Assembly (NCBI GenBank): GCA_025517425.1
Contig: JAOPJY010000001.1
Location: 496,001-560,000 of the forward strand
Origin: Halobacteria archaeon AArc-dxtr1
GTDB lineage: Archaea > Halobacteriota > Halobacteria > Halobacteriales > Natrialbaceae
Direction of reading: 5' to 3'
DNA length: 64,000 bases
Positions 1 through 7,770 of the stretch are shown here, in pieces (the first letter of the stretch is position 1; the number at the start of each line of letters is the position of its first letter). Below the pieces are notes generated by a model that worked only from the letters and a program-made list of their open reading frames with translations, did no database searches and had not been told where the DNA came from. The translations under genes and the position numbers were made by a program.

Positions 1-48
1 CGCCTCGGAACGAACGGGGCGTTACCAAACAATGACGGAGGCGCGTGA
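1..48 (+). CDS. Possible C-terminal end of an upstream gene (partial)
   Basis: Frame 1 is open from the window edge and would end with TGA at 46-48, three bases before the ATG of the signal peptidase gene at 52. If real, these are the last 15 codons of a gene in the same operon. A GGAGG at about 37-41 would then serve as ribosome binding site for the next gene. So short a tail cannot be assigned to any family. Confidence 0.3.
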   Translation, partial: RLGTNGALPNNDGGA

Positions 49-51
49 GTT

Positions 52-603
52 ATGCTCCCGAATCGAACTACCGCGGTGGCCGCCGTTGCGAGTTTCGTCG
101 TCCTGATCAGTCTCGTCCTCGTCAGTATCGTTGCCGCCCCGGGGCTCGTCGGTGGCGACGACGCCTTCGTCGTCACCTCCGGGAGTATGAGCCCAGAGAT
201 CCAAAGTGGTGACGTCATCGTTACCCAAGACGTCCCAGCCGAGTCGATCGAGACCGGAGACGTCGTCACGGTCCGTGCCGAGGATGGGGCAGCCTCCGGA
301 TACGTTACCCACCGCGTCGTGGACATCGAGGTCGACGACGGAGACCGCTACTTCCAACTTCAGGGCGATGCGAATCCCGACCCTGATCCAGGGTACGCCG
401 TCGCGGAGGATATCGTCGGGACGACTCACCTCCATATTCCGTATCTCGGATACATGCTCTTGTTTGCGAGCTCGGATATCGGGCTGTTCGCGCTCGTAAT
501 CGTTCCCGGTGTCCTCCTCGTTGCGTCGGGGAGCTGGCAGCTCCTTCGGGAGTTCGGTTATCTCCCGCTGGATGATGCGGTGGGTGCGGAGGGAGACGAA
601 TGA
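52..603 (+). CDS. Archaeal signal peptidase I (SipW/Sec11-like, S26B)
   Basis: Membrane protease predicted to remove signal peptides outside the membrane. An N-terminal membrane segment (about residues 8-30) is followed by the SGSM motif with the predicted nucleophile Ser45. The general base is His (THRV, His87), as in archaeal and ER-type enzymes, rather than the Lys of bacterial LepB. A GDAN motif with Asp106 follows. A second membrane segment lies near residues 133-167. The 183 residues fit the short archaeal class. Its stop overlaps the start of the next gene by 4 bases (ATGA), so the two are probably translated together. The nearby secreted protein at 1343-2560 carries the SipW-type signal region these peptidases usually serve, which makes it a likely substrate. 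Confidence 0.88.
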   Translation: MLPNRTTAVAAVASFVVLISLVLVSIVAAPGLVGGDDAFVVTSGSMSPEIQSGDVIVTQDVPAESIETGDVVTVRAEDGAASGYVTHRVVDIEVDDGDRYFQLQGDANPDPDPGYAVAEDIVGTTHLHIPYLGYMLLFASSDIGLFALVIVPGVLLVASGSWQLLREFGYLPLDDAVGAEGDE

Positions 604-1004
604 TCCCAACCCGAACGCTCGCAGCCGTCGCCGCGCTCGCGCTCGTTCTCGCGGCAGTGTCGTTTGGGGCAGCCACCGCCATGCTCTCGACAGGCGTGAC
701 GTTCGAGGGCAACCACGTCGGAGCCGCCGACGAATGGGGAGCCGTCGACGTCGAGACGACAGCCACCGAGTCGGTGCTCGACGTGACGGTGACCAACGAC
801 GGCGAGACGACCGCCGTGGCTGACTACGAAATCGCCGTGGACGGAGAACTCCACGACGCCGGAACACTGAATCTCGGTCCCGACGACGAGTGGACCGCCC
901 AGTACGCACCCGGAACTGTGGCTGCGAACGAGACGGACCGCGAGTGGACGGTTTCGGTCGGCGCCGTCACCGAAACCGAGACGGTGCCTTCCGAGGAGAC
1001 GTAG
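600..1004 (+). CDS. Small secreted protein coupled to the signal peptidase
   Basis: Protein of 134 residues with an N-terminal hydrophobic segment (about residues 7-28) followed by an acidic region rich in Thr and Val, which reads like a single beta-sandwich domain. The sequence TGVTFEGNH after the hydrophobic stretch resembles the region after cleavage in SipW-dependent proteins (compare EHFEGNH in the protein at 1343-2560). It starts inside the stop of the signal peptidase gene and is therefore probably co-expressed. The function is unknown; a secreted or anchored partner or substrate of the peptidase is an inference. Confidence 0.7.
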   Translation: MIPTRTLAAVAALALVLAAVSFGAATAMLSTGVTFEGNHVGAADEWGAVDVETTATESVLDVTVTNDGETTAVADYEIAVDGELHDAGTLNLGPDDEWTAQYAPGTVAANETDREWTVSVGAVTETETVPSEET

Positions 1005-1027
1005 CACTCATCCTCTTGCCGAACGGT

Positions 1028-1207
1028 TCAATCGCGGTGATCGAGGATCAACTCGAGTGCCTCGGCCGACTCGTTTCGTGCCAAGAGGCGCTCTGCCTGC
1101 CGTCTGACGTCCGGGGTCACGAGATCTCGCTCGAGAAAGTCTTCAACCACGCTTTCCATCCGATTTTCGAGCCAACGACTGGACTGACGTGGCGGACGAT
1201 GTGACAT
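1028..1207 (-). CDS. Small hypothetical acidic protein (59 aa)
   Basis: A predicted helical protein of 59 residues, with a basic N-terminus and a Leu- and Glu-rich C-terminal half, family not recognised. The ATG at 1207 is preferred over an upstream in-frame TTG at 1258: a good TATA-like stretch (TATATCTTTATC on the minus strand, about 1230-1242) lies about 27-30 nt before it, as expected for a leaderless haloarchaeal transcript. It sits tail to tail with the secreted-protein gene at 600-1004. Confidence 0.55.
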   Translation of the reverse strand: MSHRPPRQSSRWLENRMESVVEDFLERDLVTPDVRRQAERLLARNESAEALELILDHRD

Positions 1208-1342
1208 ACGATACGATCTTTTCGACTCGATAAAGATATATCTATTGGTGAATTCCAATGGTGTTCTATCGCTGGTATCGAACGAGGATAACGGAAATGC
1301 CGAACGACGGTAAGGGAAAGACCGTCCCGCAACCGAGCGTCG

Positions 1343-2560
1343 TCAGTGAGCGAACGGGTTCGTCGGATCGTCGTTGTGTCGGCACTGCTCGGTGTAGAAC
1401 TTCAGGTCGAAGTCGATCGACTCTCCTTGCACCTCGTTGCCGACCTCCTTCGGAAGACACCACTTGAACCCGAGATACTGCGTCGTCGAGTTCGGGACGC
1501 AGACCGGATCGTCCGGCTCTTCGGTGCACTCCCAGAAGGTGATGTTGCTGATTGCGGCCTGGTTTCCAGCCGGGTTGAGCGGCGCGAGAACGTCCGTTCC
1601 CTCCGTGGCGCACTCGTCGTACTCGTACGTCCGCGTCTCACCGCCACCTCCAACGACGATCTTGCAGACGCCGCCGTTCTCGCTCTCCCAGTCGAAGCCG
1701 AACGCCTCGTCGCCATCTTTGATGTCGACGCGCGTCAGGGTGACTTCGAGATCGGAGTCGGGGAACGAGAGGACGTCATCCTCCCGCAAGTCCTGGGGAT
1801 CATCTCTGGATGGGGAACTATTGTCACTGAGGTTGTCGTCATCGAGTGTTGTTAGCTGGGTACATTCCTCAGACGGCTCGACGGCGCCCTCGGTCGGCTC
1901 GCCGTCTAACAGGATTCCCTCGTTCAACGCATCGAGGACGTTTCGGAGCGAACCGCTGACGATGACCGGCTCGCCCTCGTCGAGTTCGTTGTTCCCGTCG
2001 AGGTCGTACCAGAGGGTCGCCTCGATCCGGTCTGCGAGGATCGAGTCGTACTCCTTGTTCTTCGCGCCCAGCCAGAGCCACCCTGGATTGTCACAGAGGT
2101 GGTAGCTGAAGGTGATCTCCCCGCAGTCCCCGGGCTTGATGTCTTTGAGGTCGATCAACGAATCCTGCTTCTTGCCGAAGTAGTAGTCGTCGCCGAGGTC
2201 CTTGCAGTAGTCGATCTCCTCGTCGCCGATGTTTCGGTCGTTGTCTGTGTAGCGGTACGTCTCGCCGTCGACTTCGATCGACTGTTCGCCGTCTTTGTCG
2301 TGGTCCGGGTGGGCGTTAACGAACGGTCGTCCTGCCTTCCCGTAGTCCTGCGGGCGCTCCGCGTCGGAGGCGCCGTAGTAGAACTGCTGCCAGTCGAGTT
2401 TGAGGTCGAGTTCGCCAGCGGTGAGATGGTTCCCCTCGAAGTGTTCTCTGTCGCTGAAGTAGGCACTGGTGCCTGCCCCCACAACCGCGCCACCGACGCC
2501 GACGGCGCCGAGGCCCGCGAGCACGTTTCGCCGTGAAATTGGACTGGTATCCTCTGTCAT
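1343..2560 (-). CDS. Secreted protein with SipW-type/Tat-like signal region
   Basis: Start taken at ATG 2560, preceded by a purine-rich GGGGGGAGAG; the open frame upstream would add 46 residues without signal-peptide character. The N-terminus has a twin-arginine SRRN, a Gly/Ala hydrophobic core and then AYFSD followed by EGNHLTAG, the pattern of SipW-cleaved proteins such as the TasA/CalY group. The mature region is very acidic, with several Cys residues (CKDLGDD, CGEI, CDNPG, then C-terminal CTEEP, CVP, WCLP, CRH) that could form disulfides outside the cell. It contains a Ca-binding-like DLDGNNELDEGE stretch. The length is 405 residues. A role as surface fibre or matrix protein is inferred from the signal class and the adjacent signal peptidase. 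Confidence 0.8.
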   Translation of the reverse strand: MTEDTSPISRRNVLAGLGAVGVGGAVVGAGTSAYFSDREHFEGNHLTAGELDLKLDWQQFYYGASDAERPQDYGKAGRPFVNAHPDHDKDGEQSIEVDGETYRYTDNDRNIGDEEIDYCKDLGDDYYFGKKQDSLIDLKDIKPGDCGEITFSYHLCDNPGWLWLGAKNKEYDSILADRIEATLWYDLDGNNELDEGEPVIVSGSLRNVLDALNEGILLDGEPTEGAVEPSEECTQLTTLDDDNLSDNSSPSRDDPQDLREDDVLSFPDSDLEVTLTRVDIKDGDEAFGFDWESENGGVCKIVVGGGGETRTYEYDECATEGTDVLAPLNPAGNQAAISNITFWECTEEPDDPVCVPNSTTQYLGFKWCLPKEVGNEVQGESIDFDLKFYTEQCRHNDDPTNPFAH

Positions 2561-2639
2561 AGTGTATCTCTCCCCCCAACGGGGAGCGCCCGATACGAAC
2601 ACGACCGTCCGCAGCGGGTGCCAGAACCCACCCCGCGAT

Positions 2640-2660
2640 GGGTGGTATATATACACCGGC
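2640..2660 (-). promoter_or_regulatory. Candidate TATA element for the SipW-type secreted protein
   Basis: The minus strand reads GTATATATACC in an otherwise GC-rich stretch, about 85-95 nt before the chosen ATG at 2560. This would give a leader of about 60 nt containing the purine-rich site next to the start. Confidence 0.45.
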
Positions 2661-2837
2661 GCAAAACCGCTAGACGGAGTCTTGGTGAGGACAGCCACCA
2701 GCTACCGACTGTAGCGGCGTGACGTCTCGACACCGATCGAGGGGCCGGGTGCCCCACTGGCGCCCACGTCCCCGTGCCTGGGAGTCAGCGTTCGATACGC
2801 TGGGCCGATAACGAGGAGTTTCTGCAGAGTACGACTG

Positions 2838-2848
2838 GTATACTAAAC
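2838..2848 (+). promoter_or_regulatory. TATA-like element before the epimerase gene
   Basis: TATACTAAAC lies about 30 nt before the ATG at 2874, the spacing expected for a leaderless haloarchaeal transcript. It supports that ATG over the GTG at 2853. Confidence 0.45.
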
Positions 2849-2873
2849 GTGGGTGGACTGGTTTGTCGAGCCG

Positions 2874-3851
2874 ATGTACGAGCCGTCCATTCGCGACCGT
2901 ACCGTCCTTGTTACCGGCGGCGCCGGCTTCGTCGGGAGCCACCTCGTCGACGCCCTCGCCCCGGAAAACGACGTGCGGGTACTCGATGATCTCTCGACCG
3001 GTCGATCAGGGTTGGTCCACGAGAAGGCGACGCTCGTCGAGGGCGACGTGTGCGAGCCGTCGACGCTCGAGCGGGCGATGGAGGGCGTCGACGTGGTCTT
3101 TCACCAGGCTGCGGTGGTCAGCGTCGAGCGCAGCGTCGAGCGTCCCGTAGCCACCAATCGCACCAATCTCGAGGCGACGCTGGCCTTGCTCGAACAGGCC
3201 AGACGCGCCGACGCGAGGGTCGTGTTGGCCTCGAGTGCCGCACTGTACGGTCACCCAGCCGAGCTCCCGGTTTCGGAGACGACGCCGGCCGAACCGACCT
3301 CTCCGTACGGAATTCAGAAGCTCGCGATCGATCACTACGCACGACGGTACGCCGAGCTGTACGATCTTCCAACCGTCGCGCTGCGATACTTCAATGTCTA
3401 CGGTCCACGCCAGCGAGGTCCCTACAGCGGCGTCCTTTCGACGTTTCTCGAGCAGGCACGAGCAGACGAGCCGCTGACGATACAGGGCGACGGCGAGCAA
3501 ACCCGCGACTTCGTCCACGTCTCGGATGTCGTCCGGGCGAACCTCGCGGCAGCGACGACCGACGAAACCGGCGAGGCCTACAACGTCGGCACCGGTGAGG
3601 CGACATCGATCCGAACGCTTGCGGAGACCGTCCGCCAAGCTGTTGGCTCGTCATCGTCCATCGTCCACGCTCCGCCCCGCGACGGCGACGTTCGCCACAG
3701 TCGGGCCGACGTCTCGAAGGCCAAGCGACACCTGGGGTTCGAGCCTCGTCTCTCGCTAGAAACGGGCGTTCGATCGCTAGTCGACGGAGCGAACACGTCT
3801 GGGGCACTGGGCGAGACCGCATCCCCATCAGAGGGGCAGGCGATGCAGTAA
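2874..3851 (+). CDS. NAD-dependent sugar-nucleotide epimerase/dehydratase (GalE-like SDR)
   Basis: Extended short-chain dehydrogenase expected to act on a UDP- or dTDP-sugar, most likely a 4-epimerase. The Rossmann NAD-binding motif TGGAGFVGSH is near the N-terminus, and the catalytic set is complete: Ser in SSAALYG and YGIQK as the YxxxK pair. RYFNVYGPRQ and the later RDFVHVSDV are typical of UDP-glucose/UDP-GlcNAc 4-epimerases. The ATG at 2874 is preferred over the GTG at 2853 because of the TATA-like element at 2838. It stands alone between unrelated small genes. The substrate cannot be told from sequence. Confidence 0.85.
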   Translation: MYEPSIRDRTVLVTGGAGFVGSHLVDALAPENDVRVLDDLSTGRSGLVHEKATLVEGDVCEPSTLERAMEGVDVVFHQAAVVSVERSVERPVATNRTNLEATLALLEQARRADARVVLASSAALYGHPAELPVSETTPAEPTSPYGIQKLAIDHYARRYAELYDLPTVALRYFNVYGPRQRGPYSGVLSTFLEQARADEPLTIQGDGEQTRDFVHVSDVVRANLAAATTDETGEAYNVGTGEATSIRTLAETVRQAVGSSSSIVHAPPRDGDVRHSRADVSKAKRHLGFEPRLSLETGVRSLVDGANTSGALGETASPSEGQAMQ

Positions 3852-4057
3852 CGTCCGACGACCGGCAGCTCAGTGTAAAAGACGACGATCGTTTCGAGAA
3901 TACGACGACGTTGACGAGGACGTCGGGAGCCGAAATCCGTCCCCGGTGGCGCGCTCGGCCCCGGAATGGCCGAATTAGCCTGTCAACGGACCAGTTTCAT
4001 ACGCCGAGTGCTGTAGGTGGAAGATAACTAACGGTAGCGGTCTCTATTCGGAGGTGT

Positions 4058-4444
4058 ATGTTACCCAGCCAGATCGTGATGCAAGTGGGCACAGCCGAAA
4101 GCCTCATTGTGTTCGTCGTGAGCCTCTTGATCGGTGCACTTGGGATCTACCTGGGTGCGAGGGTTATCGTCGACACGGAAGACTACACCTACGCCATCGT
4201 GACGGCGTTGCTCGGTGCAGTCGTCTGGGCCGTCGTCGGATTCTTCTTTGGGTGGATTCCGCTGCTTGGTCCGTTGCTCGTCCTCGTCGCGTACCTCGCA
4301 GTCGTCAACGCCCGGTACCCTGGCGGATGGGTCCAAGCCGCCGCCATCACGCTCGTCGCGTGGGTCTCGGTCCTTGTGGTCCTCTACGTGCTAGCGCTCG
4401 TCGGCGTCACGGGATTCGAAGCTGCCGGGGTCCCTGGAACGTAA
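4058..4444 (+). CDS. Small polytopic membrane protein
   Basis: Protein of 128 residues with four predicted membrane helices (about 12-34, 44-64, 67-86 and 97-121) and short loops; no charged catalytic motif was seen. A GGAGG at 4050-4054 lies just before the ATG. It resembles the many small haloarchaeal conserved membrane proteins of unknown role. No operon partner is evident. Confidence 0.7.
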   Translation: MLPSQIVMQVGTAESLIVFVVSLLIGALGIYLGARVIVDTEDYTYAIVTALLGAVVWAVVGFFFGWIPLLGPLLVLVAYLAVVNARYPGGWVQAAAITLVAWVSVLVVLYVLALVGVTGFEAAGVPGT

Positions 4445-4645
4445 GTCCGGAGCGGCTCGACCCACGGGCTGCTGTCCCATCCGAATTCTGAACTGAATCA
4501 CCGACGAGTCACTCGCTGTGACTGGATAGACAATACGGTGTGAGTGATAGATAATCCAATAACAGTAGTAAGCTGTAAAAAGTACTTTGGTGACGCCCGT
4601 TGTCGGTTCCGATCGTAGCGGTTCAACAGCTATCTAAGCAGAGAC

Positions 4646-5107
4646 ATGCGTACAGTCCCAATCGCGTTCACGACCGTCGGCGGGCCCCGCGTGAGTACAC
4701 CGTGGAGCGCCCTCGCCGCCATCGTCACTAGCCAGTTGGGTGTAGGGCCACACCTTGCAGCGACGGTTGCGATGGGTGTGGTGGCGCTTCTCGGTGGCGC
4801 ACTCGTCGCGCGGAATCGATTGGATACCGAATCCACACACGCGCCACAGCAGTCCCACGACAGGGACCCTCCAGTAACCGATCGCGACCACGTCTGTGCG
4901 CTGGTGCGAAACAACGGCGGACGGATGAAGCAGTCGGAGATCGTCAATTCGGTCGACTGGTCGAAGGCAAAGGTCAGCCGATTGCTCGCGGATCTCGAGG
5001 ATGACGGTCGGATCACGAAGCTCAGGATCGGCCGAGAGAACCTGATCTGTCTCCCGGGGAACGACCCGACGGCCTCACAGCCACCGGACGCAACAAACGC
5101 GGAGTGA
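4646..5107 (+). CDS. Membrane-anchored winged-helix regulator
   Basis: The N-terminal third has one or two hydrophobic segments (about residues 20-35 and 38-55). The C-terminal half is a MarR/IclR-like winged helix (about 78-140), with helix-turn-helix MKQSEIVNSVDWSKAKVSRLL followed by a wing ending ITKLRIGRENLI. This arrangement is common in haloarchaeal membrane-tethered HTH proteins; the signal is unknown. It converges on the DUF7344-type gene at 5135, with only about 27 bases between the ends. Confidence 0.7.
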   Translation: MRTVPIAFTTVGGPRVSTPWSALAAIVTSQLGVGPHLAATVAMGVVALLGGALVARNRLDTESTHAPQQSHDRDPPVTDRDHVCALVRNNGGRMKQSEIVNSVDWSKAKVSRLLADLEDDGRITKLRIGRENLICLPGNDPTASQPPDATNAE

Positions 5108-5134
5108 GTTCCCGACGTCGCGCCACAGCGTCGC

Positions 5135-5638
5135 TCAATTCAGCAGCTGGTACGTGCTGCTCGCCGCGATGAACAAGAACAAGACGACGCTCACCAGCAC
5201 CGGATCGAGCGCGTTTAGCGCCCCAGTATCGATCCCTCCCAGAGCGATGACCGCGAGTCCGAGCAGTCCGATGGCAAGGTGCCCAGCCAGCAGTGTCCGA
5301 TGATCGTCACCCTCTCCGTCGACGTACTGCAAAACGTCCTCGAAATTCTCCCCGGATTCGATGGTCTTCGCGTCGGAGTCGTACTGAATCACCGCATCCT
5401 CTTCGAGCTGGGGGAGGTGTGTCTGCTGGAGTGAGACGTAGACGCTTTTGTACAGGTTGTTCGGGACCGTCGCCGAGTCGGACTCTCTGTCGGCGATCTC
5501 CGTCGCGACATCGGAGACGTCGACTCTGTCGCCGGCTTCAGCGAGGAGTTGGACGATGGCGCGTCGTCTATCGTTACCGAGAATGTGAAACACGTCGCTT
5601 TCTCCGAGCGGCTCGGATCGTTCCGTCTGGACAGACAT
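5135..5638 (-). CDS. DUF7344-type winged-helix protein with membrane tail
   Basis: Predicted DNA-binding protein of 167 residues. The N-terminal winged helix begins FHILGNDRRRAIVQLLAE and contains the family's signature VYVSLQQTHLPQLEEDAVIQYD. Two hydrophobic helices at about 115-134 and 143-163 would anchor it in the membrane. It is the first of three such proteins in the window (others at 8967-9500 and 36123-36719). Targets are unknown. Confidence 0.75.
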   Translation of the reverse strand: MSVQTERSEPLGESDVFHILGNDRRRAIVQLLAEAGDRVDVSDVATEIADRESDSATVPNNLYKSVYVSLQQTHLPQLEEDAVIQYDSDAKTIESGENFEDVLQYVDGEGDDHRTLLAGHLAIGLLGLAVIALGGIDTGALNALDPVLVSVVLFLFIAASSTYQLLN

Positions 5639-5847
5639 CTGTTAGACCGGGCTCCAATTCGCAACACTCACGAACGCGCCACCATCGACGGTCATAGCTA
5701 TCCTCGTATTCGGTTACGGATAACTTCAACCTGCCGCCTGATAACCAATGGATACGTAATACTGTCGCCAACGGGTAACACGGTGATACCCTGTGTTGGC
5801 TGACGGAACTCGGCCGTTCTCGACGGCGAATGCGACCCCGGACCGCA

Positions 5848-6039
5848 TCACTCTCGTGGAAGATGCCCGCCTGACTGCATCTCCCGATAGGTCGTACACG
5901 ACGGGCAGCCGTGGACGATATCGCCGTTATCGCCGAAAACGCGGGCGAATTGCTGTGTTACGTGGTCGCCGCAGTTACGACAGCGGGCGCCCGCCGTCGA
6001 CGATTCCATCGGATTCCAATCGGTGTGTTGGGAGTTCAT
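5848..6039 (-). CDS. Small zinc-finger protein (DUF7563-like)
   Basis: Protein of 63 residues with two CxxC knuckles (CRNC and CPSC) that could bind one zinc, separated by QQFARVFGDNGDIVHG. This small haloarchaeal family has no known role. A close paralog with the same core (QFARVFGDN) lies at 51643-51852. A shorter start at the Met of MESSTAG is possible. Confidence 0.65.
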   Translation of the reverse strand: MNSQHTDWNPMESSTAGARCRNCGDHVTQQFARVFGDNGDIVHGCPSCTTYREMQSGGHLPRE

Positions 6040-6520
6040 GGGTGATCGGGTTGTCCGTCAGTGGTCGGTCGCGGCCGAGCGCTCGACACGACGGTCGCCG
6101 CTGGCCAGCTACCGATCTCGGTGCACTCGGTCCCGCCGCGGATTCGTCCGACGACGGAATGTGACGGCATGACGGACCGAGCAACACTCTACCGAGGTCG
6201 GCAGTTGCGAATAAAGGACGACGACCGTTCACTGAGGAGGGGTAACCGAATACCGGTAAAAAGACCTTACAGCCTCTGTCGGCGCCGAACACGACGTGGT
6301 CCCCCCTTCACAGCTCTCTCATCGAATCCTGAGAATCGCTCCGAGTTTGCTCGCGTTCGGCCAGACGACGCCACTGTTCGGCTGGGTGCGCGGTCCGAAA
6401 CCAGTCGTTTCCCGAGAGAAACAGTCAATTTCGGTGGAGAATGTTCATGTTTCTCACCCATAAGGGACATCGTTATAAAATACCACTATCGCTTACCGAT
6501 TCGATAGCCAGAATGTGAGG
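6040..6520. other. Intergenic region with one promoter-like element
   Basis: No convincing gene; long reading frames here have strongly basic, low-complexity translations typical of GC-rich non-coding frames. A TATA-like GTTATAAAATA at about 6471-6481 points rightward and could start a transcript carrying the small frame at 6521 and the winged-helix gene at 6643. Confidence 0.5.
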
Positions 6521-6628
6521 ATGACGGATCACGGCGACGATCACATCACTGGTATCGTCCCTCCCGCCCGCCCACACGGGTCAGGGGGTGAACCCACGAG
6601 ACGACCAATCCACGTCGAACCGACGTAA
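6521..6628 (+). CDS. Possible 35-codon small ORF before a winged-helix gene
   Basis: ATG at 6521 is preceded by GTGAGG and lies about 45 nt after the TATA-like element at 6471. The 35-residue product is His-rich at its start (DHGDDH) and Pro/Arg-rich after. It ends 14 bases before the next gene, whose own GAGGTGA ribosome site overlaps the gap, which suggests a leadered transcript carrying both. There is no homology support. Confidence 0.25.
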   Translation: MTDHGDDHITGIVPPARPHGSGGEPTRRPIHVEPT

Positions 6629-6642
6629 GAGGTGACCGAGCG

Positions 6643-6975
6643 ATGGCAACAAAAGCGAGTAACACGAGTGCGGAATCGGGATTCGAATCGACCGCCCAGC
6701 TGAACGTACTGGGCGATGAATGTGCGCGGACGATCCTCGCAGCGACCTGTGAGGAGCCACGCACAGCCAAGGAACTCACCAAACGAACGGAGAGTTCCTC
6801 TGCCACAGTGTATCGGCGAATAAACAACCTCCTCGAAAGTAATCTCGTCGCGGAGTGTATCCGCTTCGAAGAAGACGGCTCACACACGACGGCCTACGAG
6901 GCTACCGTCGAAACGCTCTTCGTCCAGATTGACGCCGACGGGATCGAGGTTTCCGTCGACGAGATGGCCGAGTAA
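6643..6975 (+). CDS. ArsR-like winged-helix regulator
   Basis: Single-domain DNA-binding protein of 110 residues: helices beginning LNVLGDECARTILAAT, recognition region AKELTKRTESSSATVYRRINNLLE, then a wing AECIRFEEDGSHTTAYEA and a short acidic tail. The arrangement matches haloarchaeal ArsR/DUF7342-type HTH proteins. A GAGGTGA lies 7-9 nt before the ATG. Ligand and targets cannot be read from the sequence. Confidence 0.72.
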   Translation: MATKASNTSAESGFESTAQLNVLGDECARTILAATCEEPRTAKELTKRTESSSATVYRRINNLLESNLVAECIRFEEDGSHTTAYEATVETLFVQIDADGIEVSVDEMAE

Positions 6976-7147
6976 GCAACTCCCCCGCTGGCGCGACGAC
7001 GCGTTCCCGAACGGTCGGTTGCACGGCCGAACGCAGTACGGGACAGCTCTCAGCTGTTGTGAACGCGCGCTATTCGCGTACGAAACCAGATCGTTTCAGC
7101 GACAGAAATGATCCCGAAGACTGTCTTGAAACTGCTGTATGATACGG

Positions 7148-7155
7148 ATAACAAA
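7148..7155 (+). promoter_or_regulatory. ATAACAAA motif upstream of the PadR gene
   Basis: Exact octamer ending 35 nt before the PadR ATG. One of seven exact copies in the window. Confidence 0.5.
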
Positions 7156-7190
7156 TATCTACTCAACGGAACGGTCAACGCGATTGAGCA

Positions 7191-7466
7191 ATGCACGACC
7201 TCACAGGCTTCCAGCGCGACCTCCTGTACGTGATCGCCGGTGCCGATCGACCGTCGGGACAGGACGTCAAAGACGAAGTCGAGACGTACTACAGCTCCGA
7301 GATCAATCACGGTCGGCTGTATCCGAACCTCGATACGCTCGTCAACAAGGAGCTCGTCGAGAAGGGACAGCTCGACCGGCGGACCAACTACTACGCGATC
7401 ACCGACGCCGGCAGAGAACGGATCGACGACCGTCGCGAGTGGGAGTCCCAGTACGTCGAGCTCTAG
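7191..7466 (+). CDS. PadR-family transcriptional regulator
   Basis: Short PadR protein (91 residues). It has the N-terminal winged helix with GFQRDLLYVIAGADRPSGQDVKDEVE, then INHGRLYPNLDTLVNKELVEKG and the wing DRRTNYYAITDAGRERI. It lacks the long C-terminal dimer helix of classical PadR, as is usual in haloarchaea. It stands at the left border of the surface-glycan genes and carries one copy of the ATAACAAA motif upstream, so it may belong to, or control, that gene set; this is an inference. Confidence 0.85.
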   Translation: MHDLTGFQRDLLYVIAGADRPSGQDVKDEVETYYSSEINHGRLYPNLDTLVNKELVEKGQLDRRTNYYAITDAGRERIDDRREWESQYVEL

Positions 7467-7551
7467 CCAGCAAGATCGGCCGACGCCCGGTGCGAGCAGA
7501 CACGCGGGGTGATAGCGATCCTTACGCCCAACGACCGATGCATACTGTAGC

Positions 7552-7641
7552 GTCTGCTACTGGCATAGGGTCTACTGCCGACGTGACGTCTACCGCCGAC
7601 CTGACGTCCACTTCTGACGTGGCGTCTGCTGCCGACAGCAT
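7552..7641 (+). repeat. Five degenerate 18-bp tandem repeats
   Basis: Units start at 7552, 7570, 7588, 7606 and 7624, each beginning GTCT or GTCC, with a core close to GCCGACGTGAC in the middle copies. The period of 18 is a multiple of three. Confidence 0.75.
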
Positions 7642-7678
7642 CCCGGCCGTACGCGAGCGGGAAGCCCGTAGCGCGGAC

Positions 7679-7686
7679 ATAACAAA
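7679..7686 (+). promoter_or_regulatory. ATAACAAA motif upstream of the DUF1616 gene
   Basis: Exact octamer in the context CATAACAAAGCC, the same 12 bases as the copy at 46380. It lies 84 nt before the ATG. Confidence 0.5.
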
Positions 7687-7770
7687 GCCACACATAGACT
7701 ACTTCTCGGATGATTCACGCATGGATGAGATGCCGTTCCGACGTTCGTCTCGACTGGTGATTCGCTACCC

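Larger units (their letters stand above)
7467..7770. other. Intergenic region with 18-bp repeats and a motif copy
   Basis: Contains five imperfect 18-bp tandem repeats (7552-7641) and ATAACAAA at 7679-7686. A 78-codon open frame from ATG 7538 runs through both and ends TGA at 7774, overlapping the next start as ATGA. The repeats would encode six-residue units such as STADVT. Coding and promoter readings conflict here; I favour promoter DNA. Confidence 0.4.

Noticed and set aside
6061-6507. 148-codon plus-strand frame
   Set aside because: Arg- and Pro-rich, no family, and it runs through the promoter-like element at 6471.
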